A stretch of DNA of 64,000 nucleotides from UBA5158 sp040389045. Its GTDB lineage: Bacteria > Pseudomonadota > Gammaproteobacteria > DSM-16500. The notes beneath the pieces were generated by a model. The model saw only the letters and a list, made by a program, of their open reading frames with translations, had not been told where the DNA came from and made no database searches. Where the stretch lies: positions 1 to 64,000 of the forward strand of contig JAZKAT010000003.1 in NCBI GenBank assembly GCA_040389045.1, read 5' to 3'. Position 1 is the stretch's first letter. Every line of letters starts with the position of its first letter. A program made the position numbers and the translations under genes. Below are positions 17,872 to 25,625 of the stretch, piece after piece.

Positions 17872-18966
17872 ATGCAAAGTTATCAGAACAGGGATGATGT
17901 TAACCATACCGATTCACCGCAACAAGTAATAGTCCTGTCACGGTCCGAAAGATATTTAAACATTAGCGCATCGCTCCTTCTCGGTGGTTCCGCAGGTATA
18001 CCTTATGCTTCGCCGGCTTATCGAGCGGCAGGCGAATGGCATGTGCTAGGTGTTATGTTTGCCGGCGGGACTATTGTTTGTTTTGGTGGGGCTTCTACCT
18101 GGGGGTGGCATAATCTTCTGCAAGAAATAACCGAAAAATATCATACCCGGCAAATCCATGTTAACCGCAATTCAATCAAGCATGTAGTGAGTGCTTGTGC
18201 ACTGGCAACTTGTTCCGGCTTGCTGAATATGTATATCGTCAAAAAATATAATAATAATTCATTACTGATGCCGCTAATTACTTTTACCAACTGGTTTGGT
18301 TGGGATGCCTCGGGTTTTTACAAATTCATTAGTTATGTAACTGCTGTTGGTAACCATAATGAATTAGAAAATTTAAGCCCGTCAGACTGCGAACGCCTGT
18401 TGAAAAAAATGATCATGGTGTTTCCGATAGGTAACTTAATCGTTAATTCTTATTTGTCATTTCAAGCAGGTGAAGAAGTTGTTGGTCACAATGTTTTTGC
18501 GCTGCCTTTTGTTGTGTTAGCGTTATCGCAGTTTTCGCTGGAAGTTTTTAGCGCTTATGAATTAGTTCAAGAGGGGTTTGCCGATGAAGGTGAGGAAGCT
18601 GTCTTGACCCGAAATGAAGCGTTAGCTAAATTGCTTTTTAAAGTATTAGTGATGACGATGATGTTGTTTGCTACCAGCAGCGATGTTTTTATCGCCATAG
18701 ATAATTTTGGTGAAAACGCGGCGGGATATTTATTGGGATCGCTGGCGGTAGGCAGCAGCTTGATTTTGGGGCAATATGTTTTGAGTGATTTGGCAAGTCA
18801 AGGATTGATGTTGTTTTCCAGCAGACCAGCGCCGTCACGTCGTAGCAGTATGGTGATAGAAGAAGAAAAAGATATCGAGCAAAATGGAGAAGCTGCAGCT
18901 TTATTGTCAAATGAAGAAGATGAAGATTTATCTTCAGAGAATGAAAGTAGTTGCAGGTTGTGTTGA
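17872..18966 (+). CDS. Polytopic membrane protein with acidic C-terminal tail
   Basis: 364 residues from ATG 17872 (GTG 17857 is an alternative). About eight hydrophobic segments are visible, for example LNISASLLLGGSAGIPYA, VLGVMFAGGTIVCFGG, ACALATCSGLLNMYIV, FALPFVVLALSQFSLEVF and AAGYLLGSLAVGSSLILGQY. The last 50 residues are cytoplasmic-looking and very acidic (EEEKDIEQNGEA, SNEEDEDLSSENES) and end in CRLC. No transporter family is recognised. Acidic, Glu-rich C-termini occur in type IV secreted substrates of Legionella, and a terminal Cys-x-x-x could be lipidated in a eukaryotic host, but both ideas are speculative. Confidence 0.75.
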   Translation: MQSYQNRDDVNHTDSPQQVIVLSRSERYLNISASLLLGGSAGIPYASPAYRAAGEWHVLGVMFAGGTIVCFGGASTWGWHNLLQEITEKYHTRQIHVNRNSIKHVVSACALATCSGLLNMYIVKKYNNNSLLMPLITFTNWFGWDASGFYKFISYVTAVGNHNELENLSPSDCERLLKKMIMVFPIGNLIVNSYLSFQAGEEVVGHNVFALPFVVLALSQFSLEVFSAYELVQEGFADEGEEAVLTRNEALAKLLFKVLVMTMMLFATSSDVFIAIDNFGENAAGYLLGSLAVGSSLILGQYVLSDLASQGLMLFSSRPAPSRRSSMVIEEEKDIEQNGEAAALLSNEEDEDLSSENESSCRLC

Positions 18967-18979
18967 GTAATGCAAAAGC

Positions 18980-19070
18980 TCCCCTCACCCGTCGGCTTCG
19001 CCGCCGACCTCTCCCACAAGGGGAGAGGTGAAGTGGGTTAACCACAAGGGAAGACGTGAAGTGGGTTAAC
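18980..19070. repeat. Family B repeat with a 28-base tandem duplication
   Basis: It starts CCCCTCACCCGTCGG, contains an internal palindrome GTCGGC/GCCGAC and a CTCTCCC...GGGGAGAGG hairpin. The last part, from 19015, is duplicated (19015-19042 and 19043-19070, two differences). The second unit overlaps the stop codon of folE (19066), so the repeat supplies the end of the folE frame. Related elements lie at 32521, 46287 and 55603. Confidence 0.85.
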
Positions 19071-19617
19071 TATTTCGCTGTTGCACCAGACTTAAAAACT
19101 CCGACCGCGTTCGTCTATCTTGACGGAACGTGCCTAACATGACTGAAGTAGTCATCACCGAATTTTGTTTTTCCACGCCACGCATCATCATGCATAAGTG
19201 TTTAGCTTCGATGATAACGCCCACGCCAGAGGCTTTGGTGACGGTCGCCACCGTATCGGCGATTTGTTTCGTTAAACGTTCCTGCACTTGCAAGCGCCGC
19301 GCATACATGTCAACAATGCGGGGAATTTTCGATAAGCCTATGATTTGGTTTTTGGGCAGGTAGGCAACGTGACATTTCCCGATGAAGGGTAACAGGTGAT
19401 GTTCACATAAAGAATATAATTCAATGTCCTTGATGATAATCATTTCATCGTTGTCTGATTCAAACAAGGCGCCATTGACGATTTTTTCGATAGATTGCTG
19501 ATAACCCTGCGTCAAAAAACGTAAGGCCTTGGCGGCGCGTTCGGGGGTGTTTTTTAAGCCATCGCGATTGAGGTCTTCCCCTAGCGAACGGATAATTTCT
19601 TTATACTGTTGTTCCAT
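19066..19617 (-). CDS. folE: GTP cyclohydrolase I
   Basis: 183 residues from ATG 19617; the frame is open further upstream, but that part overlaps the HIT gene. FolE converts GTP to 7,8-dihydroneopterin triphosphate, the first step of folate and pterin synthesis. Seen: GLKNTPERAAKAL, the zinc site CEHHLLPF, KIPRIVDMYARRLQVQERLT and HLCMMMRGV with the second zinc Cys. It follows the HIT gene by 11 bases and is probably co-transcribed with it. The stop codon lies in a family B repeat. The PTPS-like (47769) and pteridine reductase (49636) genes could use its product. Confidence 0.95.
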   Translation of the reverse strand: MEQQYKEIIRSLGEDLNRDGLKNTPERAAKALRFLTQGYQQSIEKIVNGALFESDNDEMIIIKDIELYSLCEHHLLPFIGKCHVAYLPKNQIIGLSKIPRIVDMYARRLQVQERLTKQIADTVATVTKASGVGVIIEAKHLCMMMRGVEKQNSVMTTSVMLGTFRQDRRTRSEFLSLVQQRNS

Positions 19618-19628
19618 TAATAACCCAA

Positions 19629-19970
19629 TTAACCCGGTGGCCAATTCAAATCTCTGCCACCTAAAAAATGCATGTGAATATGAAAAATAGTTTGTCCCGC
19701 GCCTTTGTTGCAATTCATCACCAGGCGGTAACCCTGGTCTTCAACTTTGAGCCTTTTTGCTAAAATTTTCGCAGCGTGCGCCATTCTTCCAATTAAAGCA
19801 TCGTCGTCGTCAGTCAAGTCATTCAACGTGGCGATATGCTTATGCGGCACGATTAATAAGTGGTGCGGCGCATGCGGATTAATGTCTCGGAACGCAAAGA
19901 CATAATCATCTCGATAAATAATGTCAGCGGGAATTTCTCCCTTCTCGATTTTGCAAAACAAGCAGTCCAT
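19629..19970 (-). CDS. HIT family nucleotide hydrolase (HinT-like)
   Basis: 113 residues from ATG 19970, which has GGAGAA seven bases upstream; the longer frame upstream is only translated repeat DNA. HinT-type enzymes hydrolyse nucleoside phosphoramidates such as AMP-lysine. Seen: CLFCKIEKGEIPADIIYRDD, PHAPHHLLIVPHKHI, and the histidine triad HIHMHFLGG. It is the first gene of a two-gene unit with folE. Confidence 0.93.
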   Translation of the reverse strand: MDCLFCKIEKGEIPADIIYRDDYVFAFRDINPHAPHHLLIVPHKHIATLNDLTDDDDALIGRMAHAAKILAKRLKVEDQGYRLVMNCNKGAGQTIFHIHMHFLGGRDLNWPPG

Positions 19971-20001
19971 TTTAGGGTTCTCCTTATCTGTATTTACATC
20001 A

Positions 20002-20092
20002 CTGTCATTCCCGCGCAGGCGGGAATCCATTCGTTGTAACCGCAGAAAATTGAGTAGCTCATAATGGATTCCCGCCTGCGCGGGAATGACAG
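20002..20092. repeat. Family A inverted repeat, perfect long form
   Basis: Two perfect 29-base inverted arms (20002-20030, 20064-20092) starting CTGTCATTCCCGC and ending GCGGGAATGACAG, around a 33-base centre. It lies upstream of the HIT gene and trhO, which diverge. The repeat lies a few bases from the HIT ribosome site, so it may also affect the folE operon leader. Confidence 0.93.
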
Positions 20093-20218
20093 AGCTATAT
20101 TTCAGCGAGCGAGTAGTCTAAGGGTTTATGGCTGAAATTGCTACTATGTTGACCTTAAAATTGACTATTCGGGCATTCTCAAGTAAAGTTTGCGAACCTT
20201 TTTTGACTATTTTTAGAC

Positions 20219-21034
20219 ATGCAAATTATCAATATTGCGGGATATAAATTTATCCCTTTAAATCAATTATCTGTATTGCGCGAACGGCTCTTGAATCATT
20301 GTACCGTGCTAGGCTGCAAGGGCACGATTTTGTTGAGTACAGAAGGCATCAATATTAATCTTGCCGGGATGCCTGAAAGCATTGTCGCGATCAAAGATTA
20401 TCTGCGTGAAGATGAGCGCTTTGCTGATTTGACTTACCGGGAAAGTTTTTCCCGCCAGCAGCCCTTTAATTTCATGAAGGTGAAAATTAAAAAAGAAATT
20501 ATTACCATGGGTGTTGATGAAGTGAAACCCACTGAACAACGCGCCCCTAACATCACTCCCGCGCAATTAAAAAACTGGCTGGATGAGCAGCGCGACTTTA
20601 CCCTGCTGGATACGCGTAATGGGTATGAAGTGCGTTTTGGGACATTTAATAATGCGGTGCATGGTAATTTATCCGACTTTGGCGAATTCCCTGAGTATGT
20701 GGCGACGTTGCCGAAAGAGAAGCCAGTCGTGATGTTTTGTACGGGTGGTATTCGTTGTGAAAAAGCCGCGTTGCATTTGTTAAATGCCGGGTTTCCAGAA
20801 GTGTTGCAATTGGAAGGCGGTATTTTAAATTATTTTGCTGAAGTGGGTGGTGAGCATTATGATGGTGAATGTTTTGTGTTCGATCAGCGTATTGCGGTCA
20901 ATGCTAATTTAGCGGAGACTGGCACGGCGCAATGTCTGGTATGCCAGGGACCGGTGACGGTAAAGGAGCAGAAGTTAGCGAGTTATGAGGCTACTGTTTC
21001 CTGTCCGGTTTGTGCGACCAATACTGTTAACTAA
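20219..21034 (+). CDS. trhO: tRNA uridine(34) hydroxylase (rhodanese-like YceA/TrhO)
   Basis: 271 residues. TrhO hydroxylates U34 of some tRNAs to 5-hydroxyuridine using oxygen. Seen: an N-terminal domain with LNHCTVLGCKGTILLSTEGI, a rhodanese domain with LLDTRNGYEVRFGTF, the active-site loop CTGGIRCEKA at about residues 182-191, QLEGGILNY, and a C-terminal Cys pair region (CLVCQGPV, CPVCAT) typical of the family. The ATG at 20219 has only a weak ribosome site. ppa follows 17 bases downstream, so the two may be co-transcribed. Confidence 0.93.
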   Translation: MQIINIAGYKFIPLNQLSVLRERLLNHCTVLGCKGTILLSTEGININLAGMPESIVAIKDYLREDERFADLTYRESFSRQQPFNFMKVKIKKEIITMGVDEVKPTEQRAPNITPAQLKNWLDEQRDFTLLDTRNGYEVRFGTFNNAVHGNLSDFGEFPEYVATLPKEKPVVMFCTGGIRCEKAALHLLNAGFPEVLQLEGGILNYFAEVGGEHYDGECFVFDQRIAVNANLAETGTAQCLVCQGPVTVKEQKLASYEATVSCPVCATNTVN

Positions 21035-21051
21035 AAAAAGAGGAATGGAAC

Positions 21052-21579
21052 ATGGGTTTAGAATTAGTGGATGCGGGCAAGAATGTACCGGATGATATTA
21101 ACGTTATCATCGAAATTTCTGCCAATGCCGATCCAGTCAAATATGAAGTGGATAAAAGAACCGGCGTGATAATGGTCGACCGTTTTGTTGGCACGGCTAT
21201 GCATTATCCTTGTAATTATGGCTTTGTGCCGCAAACGCTGTCCGAGGATGGCGATCCGGTGGATGTGCTGGTAGTCGCACCCTATTCCTTATTTCCCGGT
21301 TCGGTGATTCGCTGCCGCCCTATAGGCATGTTGCGAATGACGGATGAATCCGGCCCCGATGCCAAAATTCTCGCGGTGCCAATCGACAAGCTCAGCAAGC
21401 GTTATAGTGATGTGCAAAAACCGGATGATTTAGGCCGCGAATTTTTGCTGACGGTGGAACATTTTTTCCAGCACTACAAAGATTTGGAAACTGGCAAATG
21501 GGTTAAGACTAAGGGCTGGGGCGATGTGAAGGAAGCAAAAGCTGAAATTCTCGCTAGTCAGAAAAGATATAAGAAGTAA
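21052..21579 (+). CDS. ppa: Inorganic pyrophosphatase, family I
   Basis: 175 residues, the usual length for the soluble bacterial enzyme, with AGAGGAATGGAAC before the ATG. It hydrolyses pyrophosphate and drives biosynthetic reactions. Seen: DPVKYEVDKRTGVIMVDRFV, MHYPCNYGFVPQTL, the metal-binding DGDPVDVLV signature at about residues 64-72, and HYKDLETGKWVK. A repeat and then a strong terminator follow. Confidence 0.96.
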   Translation: MGLELVDAGKNVPDDINVIIEISANADPVKYEVDKRTGVIMVDRFVGTAMHYPCNYGFVPQTLSEDGDPVDVLVVAPYSLFPGSVIRCRPIGMLRMTDESGPDAKILAVPIDKLSKRYSDVQKPDDLGREFLLTVEHFFQHYKDLETGKWVKTKGWGDVKEAKAEILASQKRYKK

Positions 21580-21585
21580 TCTCTC

Positions 21586-21615
21586 CTGTCATTCCCGCCT
21601 GCGCGGGAATGACAG
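21586..21615. repeat. Family A palindromic repeat, single compact form
   Basis: A perfect 13-base inverted repeat, CTGTCATTCCCGC / GCGGGAATGACAG, with a 4-base loop, seven bases after the ppa stop. It equals the two outer half-arms of the long form joined directly, without the CCAT...ATGG centre. Confidence 0.92.
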
Positions 21616-21621
21616 AATCTC

Positions 21622-21660
21622 ATGGGAGAGGTTGGCGGCGAAGCCGACGGGTGTGGGGTT
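21622..21660. repeat. Degenerate family B repeat
   Basis: GGGAGAGGTTGGCGGCGAAG then CCGACGGGTGTGGGG resembles the GGGAGAGGTCGGCG...GGGTGAGGGG order of the family B element at 32521, with several changes. It directly follows a family A element. Confidence 0.6.
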
Positions 21661-21700
21661 GGGGTGCCACATAAAAAACATTTGCACACACAAAAAAGAA

Positions 21701-21734
21701 AAAGGGGTGATCTCCATGATCACCCCTTTTTTTT
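21701..21734 (+). terminator. Strong intrinsic terminator after ppa
   Basis: A 12-base perfect stem (AAAGGGGTGATC / GATCACCCCTTT) with a 5-base loop, followed by a run of T. The preceding A-run would also make it work for transcripts from the other side. Confidence 0.9.
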
Positions 21735-22081
21735 GTTCTTTCTAAGGCTTCCGGGCCCTAACTGCCGATCCGTGGCGGACTATCCTGAAAAATATCTATT
21801 CCGTAATATCGGTCCATACTCATCCATGAATGAAACTAATCATAGCAAAGAAGTTTCTAGCCACAACTATAAACTAACTCACGCAAAAATAAAGCGCGAA
21901 GTAATTAAATCCTTGAATACAGAAGAAATATTTTGAATTCAATTGCTTATTATTAACAGTTAATTTAACGCGGGAATTTTCATAGATTAAATCTTACAGC
22001 GCATATCATAAATATCTTACAGCAATGTGAGACTTATAATATTTTATTCTGAAAAATGTTTCGGTTAGTGCGCGAATGAAG
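21735..22081. other. 347-base gap without a convincing gene
   Basis: It lies between the ppa terminator and the convergent membrane gene ending at 22082. A 36-codon frame (21826-21936, Lys/Asn/His-rich) has no ribosome site and is not called. The first 50 bases (about 21742-21790) are GC-richer and could form local pairs, but I cannot assign an RNA family. The rest is AT-rich. Confidence 0.5.
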
Positions 22082-22423
22082 TTATTTTATTTTTCGTAAG
22101 TGAGTAAGCCAGCGTTGCAAAGAAGACCCTACATATAAACTAAAACTTGCCGTGCCAAAGATAATCAAAGATAAATAAATTGGTACTAATCCGATCGCAA
22201 GTACATGCCATTTCTTGGCACTGCCGCTATTCCACGACAATAAAGAATGCACGGAGCCAGGTAAAATATGCTGCACCAATAAATAATAAATAAAATAAAC
22301 AGCGGTGGTTAAGCAAATAATACCACCCAGGTTCAAAGAACCTTTCTTATTGAATTTTTGCTTTTTAAAAGTAGTCATGATTATCTGTAGGTTTTTTATG
22401 TCCCATCCATAGTTCGCTACCAT
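22082..22423 (-). CDS. Small two-helix membrane protein
   Basis: 113 residues from ATG 22423 (CAGGAT upstream); ATG 22378 is a shorter alternative. Two long hydrophobic stretches are clear: GIICLTTAVYFIYYLLVQHI and VLAIGLVPIYLSLIIFGTAS. The segment between them, about 30 residues, and the short basic tail (RWLTHLRKIK) suggest an inner-membrane protein with both ends in the cytoplasm. No family is recognised. It is downstream of psd on the same strand, about 50 bases away from the psd stop in the opposite order, so it is transcribed after its own start. Confidence 0.65.
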   Translation of the reverse strand: MVANYGWDIKNLQIIMTTFKKQKFNKKGSLNLGGIICLTTAVYFIYYLLVQHILPGSVHSLLSWNSGSAKKWHVLAIGLVPIYLSLIIFGTASFSLYVGSSLQRWLTHLRKIK

Positions 22424-22474
22424 AGCGACTATCCTGAACTTGGCTTATTTTAGATTGGTTTGCTTAAGATAAAA

Positions 22475-23329
22475 TTAAGAGGATAAGATTTCTGCTAGGG
22501 GCTGGCCCATTTTGACGCTAAATTCTGCTTTTAGGTTAGTTTCCCACGCGATTTTGTCATGTTGAAACAATAAGATGACGGTAGACCCCATGGTGAAATA
22601 GCCCAATTCCCCCCCTTTTTTAAAGGTCAGGGGTGAAGACAGGTTATAAAACAGGCGTTGGATCGTTAAGCTGGCGGGGGACTTGTTCCAGGCGGTGACA
22701 ATATTACCTACCAGCATGGCACCCACAAAAATGACCGCCATGGCGCCAACCTCGGTATCAAAAATACAGACTAATCGTTCATTGCGGGAAAACAATTGCG
22801 GTATGCTATTGACCGTTTGCTGACTCACAGAAAATAACTTTCCGGGTATATAAATGGTTTCACGCAGTGTGCCTGCGAAGGGTATGTGCACGCGATGATA
22901 ATCTTTAGGCGCCAGATAAAGTGTGGCGAATTTGCCATCTTTAAATTGTTGGGCGAGTTCCGCGACGCCACCCAATAAACTCGTTAATGAATAATCAAAA
23001 CCTTTGGCTTGAAAAATAGTCTCGTTTTGAATATCGCCAAGCTGACTGATACAACCATCAACGGGTGAAACAATTAAACCAGGATTGCTGGCAACAGGTC
23101 TTAGTTCTGGTTTTAATTGCCGCGTAAAAAAACTGTTAAAGTCAGCATAGGCATCCGGGTCACTGACTAGCGCTTCATTAGGGTTCGCACCATAACGTTT
23201 AATTAAAAAATTAATTTGCCAGTTTTTCCACCAATTCCAGCGACGGGATGAAAGCCATCCAGCAAACCAGGAAAGTGCATGTTGCGGAGCAAGATATTGC
23301 AATGCTAGGGTCAGACGCTTAGATTTCAT
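22475..23329 (-). CDS. psd: Phosphatidylserine decarboxylase proenzyme
   Basis: 284 residues from ATG 23329 (a TTG seven codons earlier is possible). Psd makes phosphatidylethanolamine and is an inner-membrane protein that cleaves itself to form a pyruvoyl group. Seen: FNSFFTRQLKPELRPV, VSPVDGCISQLGDI, LAPKDYHRVHIPFAG with the catalytic His, and MGSTVILLF near residue 250, where GST is the self-cleavage site (the usual residue before it is Leu; here Met). The length fits the proteobacterial type. The TlpA-like and ctaA genes lie upstream on the same strand. Confidence 0.95.
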   Translation of the reverse strand: MKSKRLTLALQYLAPQHALSWFAGWLSSRRWNWWKNWQINFLIKRYGANPNEALVSDPDAYADFNSFFTRQLKPELRPVASNPGLIVSPVDGCISQLGDIQNETIFQAKGFDYSLTSLLGGVAELAQQFKDGKFATLYLAPKDYHRVHIPFAGTLRETIYIPGKLFSVSQQTVNSIPQLFSRNERLVCIFDTEVGAMAVIFVGAMLVGNIVTAWNKSPASLTIQRLFYNLSSPLTFKKGGELGYFTMGSTVILLFQHDKIAWETNLKAEFSVKMGQPLAEILSS

Positions 23330-23395
23330 TATTGCTGCTGATTTTAACAAAGAGGTGCATTATAGCGTGGGAGGCCGCATATCAACAGCCCTTCT

Positions 23396-23857
23396 TTAGC
23401 CGATAATCCTTAAAATTTCGTTGATTTGAAGTTCACCATTTAATTCCCGCACCTGGCCAGTAGGTGAAATGACAAAGGTTACCGGTAAACTGACAATTTG
23501 ACTCCGTGGCGGTGTGGATTCGTTAAAAGGATTATCGCGCATCAGCAAATAATTGACTTGGAATTGTTGCGCAAATTCTTGTTGATTACGGTCTGGCATG
23601 CTGTCGTAATTTACCCCATAAAAAACCACCGGCTTGTCTTTGAGAAGTTCGGCAAGTTTATTCAGCTGGGGAATTTCTTCAACGCAGGCATGACACCAGT
23701 CCGCCCAATAATTAATGATGACCCATTGCCCTTTTTTGCTTAGCGAAAAATTATGGGGTTTACCATAAATATCATAAGAATCGGCTTTGGCGAATGCAAC
23801 TTGGGTTATCAATGTCAGAAAGAGTGTGATAATGATTGTAAGAATTTTTTTAGACAT
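23396..23857 (-). CDS. TlpA/ResA-like exported thioredoxin
   Basis: 153 residues, ATG with GGGGA seven bases upstream. An N-terminal signal or anchor (ILTIIITLFLTLITQVAFA) is followed by a thioredoxin fold with the active site WADWCHACVEE (CHAC, about residues 55-58) and the cis-Pro loop SLPVTFVISPTG. Proteins of this type keep periplasmic cysteines reduced, for haem attachment to cytochrome c or copper loading of oxidase subunit II. It begins 15 bases after the ctaA stop, so it belongs to the ctaA transcript, which supports a role in oxidase assembly. Confidence 0.88.
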   Translation of the reverse strand: MSKKILTIIITLFLTLITQVAFAKADSYDIYGKPHNFSLSKKGQWVIINYWADWCHACVEEIPQLNKLAELLKDKPVVFYGVNYDSMPDRNQQEFAQQFQVNYLLMRDNPFNESTPPRSQIVSLPVTFVISPTGQVRELNGELQINEILRIIG

Positions 23858-23872
23858 TGAATATCCCCGGAT

Positions 23873-24886
23873 TTAACCATACCAATAATCTTGCGGCCGG
23901 TCATACAGGCTGATCAACAGGCTGACGACGGCAAGTATCAGGCAAGCGATAAGCGCGGTTTCACTAATGAATGCGGTATTCTGCGGCAGCCAGGAAAAGT
24001 CAAACATGCCCACACAAAATTGGGCGGTGAGCAACGTAAGAATGATAAAAGCAATATGATAAATATAACGGTTAAACAATAATAGAAAACTAAATAAAGC
24101 TAAATAGCCGAAAGCACATAACGCGCCTATACGATGCAAGCTATGGATAAACGCCACCGTATCTGGCGTGGAATTTTTTGGGGAAACATGCAGGGTCTTT
24201 TGCCAATCTACTGTGGGGGTTACTTTTACGCTGCAATAGGGAAAGTTTTTGCAGGTATCCGCTTCGCTATGATTATTCAGCCAACCGCCAAAGGTCACTT
24301 GCATGACAATAAATAATAATGCCAGCCAAGCCCAGGGCCGCAAGCGTTTTAACGATGGATGGGAAAAAGAATAAGAGTTGGGACGGGAGATCAGCGCAAC
24401 CCACCACAATAAACTTAAGATGGCCAGGCCATTCAGCAGATTGCCAACCACCATCAGGGGCGAGAATTTAGGGGTAACAGCTAATTTATTTAAAAAGACT
24501 TCCGCGGCGCCAAGGCCCAGCAGCAGTAAACAAATTAATAAAGGTCGCACACTGATCTGGCGTTTGATGGAGGCCGCCATGATAGTCAAGCCTAGCAGCA
24601 ACAGCATTTCAATGAAGATTAAATACCGTTCCAGCACGGCCAGGCTTACGCGGGAGGCATCCATAGTGGCTTGGGGAAACTTGGCGGCAGCAGCGCTAAG
24701 CTGCTCCTGCGTATGGGGAATAACAAATGTTCCAAAACACTGTGGCCAATCCGGACAAGCAGGCGCGGTGCCAGTAAGGCGGGTGTAAGCGCTAAGCAAA
24801 ACGAGTATTAACGCGAGCGTACTGGTTAGCAATGTTAAGCGGAAAAACCAGCGGTTTTTAGTAGAAATGAACAGTAATCTAGTCAA
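23873..24886 (-). CDS. ctaA: Haem A synthase (COX15/CtaA family)
   Basis: 337 residues. The start is TTG 24886, with GAGGA nine bases upstream. CtaA oxidises the C8 methyl of haem O to give haem A for the aa3 oxidase. Seen: eight hydrophobic segments; AYTRLTGTAPACPDWPQCFG near residue 33-52 with the paired cysteines; LERYLIFIEML (His/Glu region); a second CP-type motif NNHSEADTCKNFPYC; and FIHSLHRIGAL with the haem-binding histidines. The oxidase genes themselves are 9 kb away. The ctaB (haem O synthase) gene is not in the window. Confidence 0.93.
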   Translation of the reverse strand: MTRLLFISTKNRWFFRLTLLTSTLALILVLLSAYTRLTGTAPACPDWPQCFGTFVIPHTQEQLSAAAAKFPQATMDASRVSLAVLERYLIFIEMLLLLGLTIMAASIKRQISVRPLLICLLLLGLGAAEVFLNKLAVTPKFSPLMVVGNLLNGLAILSLLWWVALISRPNSYSFSHPSLKRLRPWAWLALLFIVMQVTFGGWLNNHSEADTCKNFPYCSVKVTPTVDWQKTLHVSPKNSTPDTVAFIHSLHRIGALCAFGYLALFSFLLLFNRYIYHIAFIILTLLTAQFCVGMFDFSWLPQNTAFISETALIACLILAVVSLLISLYDRPQDYWYG

Positions 24887-25050
24887 TAGCTGGTCCTCTA
24901 CATTTCATAAGGCTAATCTTCCATTTAACAGAGGCCAGACCATGTTTCCGGAAAGAACGTGACAACTCCAAATTTCCGAATACACTGTGTGTTGGAGTCA
25001 GACCTTCCATTGTCTTTACTGCCAATAAGTAAATTGTAAGAGGGATTAGC

Positions 25051-25266
25051 ATGCTAGTCAAAGCGATTATCATTTTGTTTCTGTTAATTATCCTTTATAG
25101 CCTTGGTAGTGCGCTTTTTTATCTAGTTCGTGACAAGGGCAAAGACAACAACCGTGTCGCCATGGCATTGACCTGGCGAATTGGGTTGTCGATGTTATTA
25201 TTTATTCTATTGTTTATCGCGTTTTCCCTGGGATGGATTGCACCGCATGGCATCATCGGAGGTTAG
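25051..25266 (+). CDS. DUF2909 twin transmembrane protein
   Basis: 71 residues, ATG with GAGGG upstream. Two membrane helices (AIIILFLLIILYSLGSALFY and GLSMLLFILLFIAFSLGWIA) flank a charged loop containing RDKGKDNNRVAMALTWRI, the recognisable core of DUF2909. These small proteins are common beside cytochrome oxidase and respiratory genes of gammaproteobacteria; the function is unknown. Here it is the first gene before tatABC-petABC, and its stop overlaps the tatA ribosome site. Confidence 0.85.
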   Translation: MLVKAIIILFLLIILYSLGSALFYLVRDKGKDNNRVAMALTWRIGLSMLLFILLFIAFSLGWIAPHGIIGG

Positions 25267-25269
25267 CAA

Positions 25270-25425
25270 ATGTTTCGAGGCATCAGTTTTGGGTCATTAT
25301 TTCTAGTGTTATTGATTGTGGTCGTCGTATTTGGGACCCGCCGCTTACGGGATCTGGGCAGTGATCTGGGTGCTGCGGTGCGGGGTTTTCGCAAAGGATT
25401 GACCGAAGAAGATAAAAATCCATGA
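25270..25425 (+). CDS. tatA: Sec-independent translocase TatA
   Basis: 51 residues, short even for TatA. GGAGG lies seven bases before the ATG. One N-terminal membrane helix (SLFLVLLIVVVVFGTRRLRD) is followed by the amphipathic helix LGSDLGAAVRGFRKG, with the conserved FG at the hinge and G near residue 33-38, then a brief acidic tail. TatA oligomers form the pore for folded proteins. Its stop codon overlaps the tatB ATG (ATGA). Confidence 0.92.
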   Translation: MFRGISFGSLFLVLLIVVVVFGTRRLRDLGSDLGAAVRGFRKGLTEEDKNP

Positions 25426-25625
25426 GTATCTGCGTCAGTGAAGTCGTTATGGTTTTACTGGTGGCGGTACTGGTGATCAAGCCGGAAAAACTTCCGGATG
25501 CCGCTTACAGTCTGGGCAAATGGCTGCGCTGGTTGCGGCAAACTTCCGATAAAATTAAACATGAAATAAGCAGTCCTTTGGAAATGCCTACCGCCCATGT
25601 TACCGAAGAAAAACCCCATGAATGA
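25422..25625 (+). CDS. tatB: Sec-independent translocase TatB
   Basis: 67 residues, short for TatB. It has an N-terminal helix (SEVVMVLLVAVLVIKPEKLP), where the conserved Glu near residue 7 and the Pro of the hinge are present, then an amphipathic helix (YSLGKWLRWLRQTSDKIKHE) and a short tail. TatB with TatC recognises twin-arginine signals. It overlaps tatA by four bases and tatC by eight. Confidence 0.88.
   Translation: MSICVSEVVMVLLVAVLVIKPEKLPDAAYSLGKWLRWLRQTSDKIKHEISSPLEMPTAHVTEEKPHE

Noticed and set aside
21622..21936. 104-codon plus-strand frame after ppa
   Set aside because: It reads through a family B repeat and the strong terminator at 21701-21734; no ribosome site.
24887..25050. 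Possible small RNA or operator with ACTCCAA/TTGGAGT arms upstream of ctaA and DUF2909
   Set aside because: The arms are only 7 bases with a loop of more than 20; not convincing beyond chance.
24879..25073. 64-codon minus-strand frame upstream of ctaA
   Set aside because: It lies in the divergent promoter region, overlaps both neighbours and has no homology I recognise.
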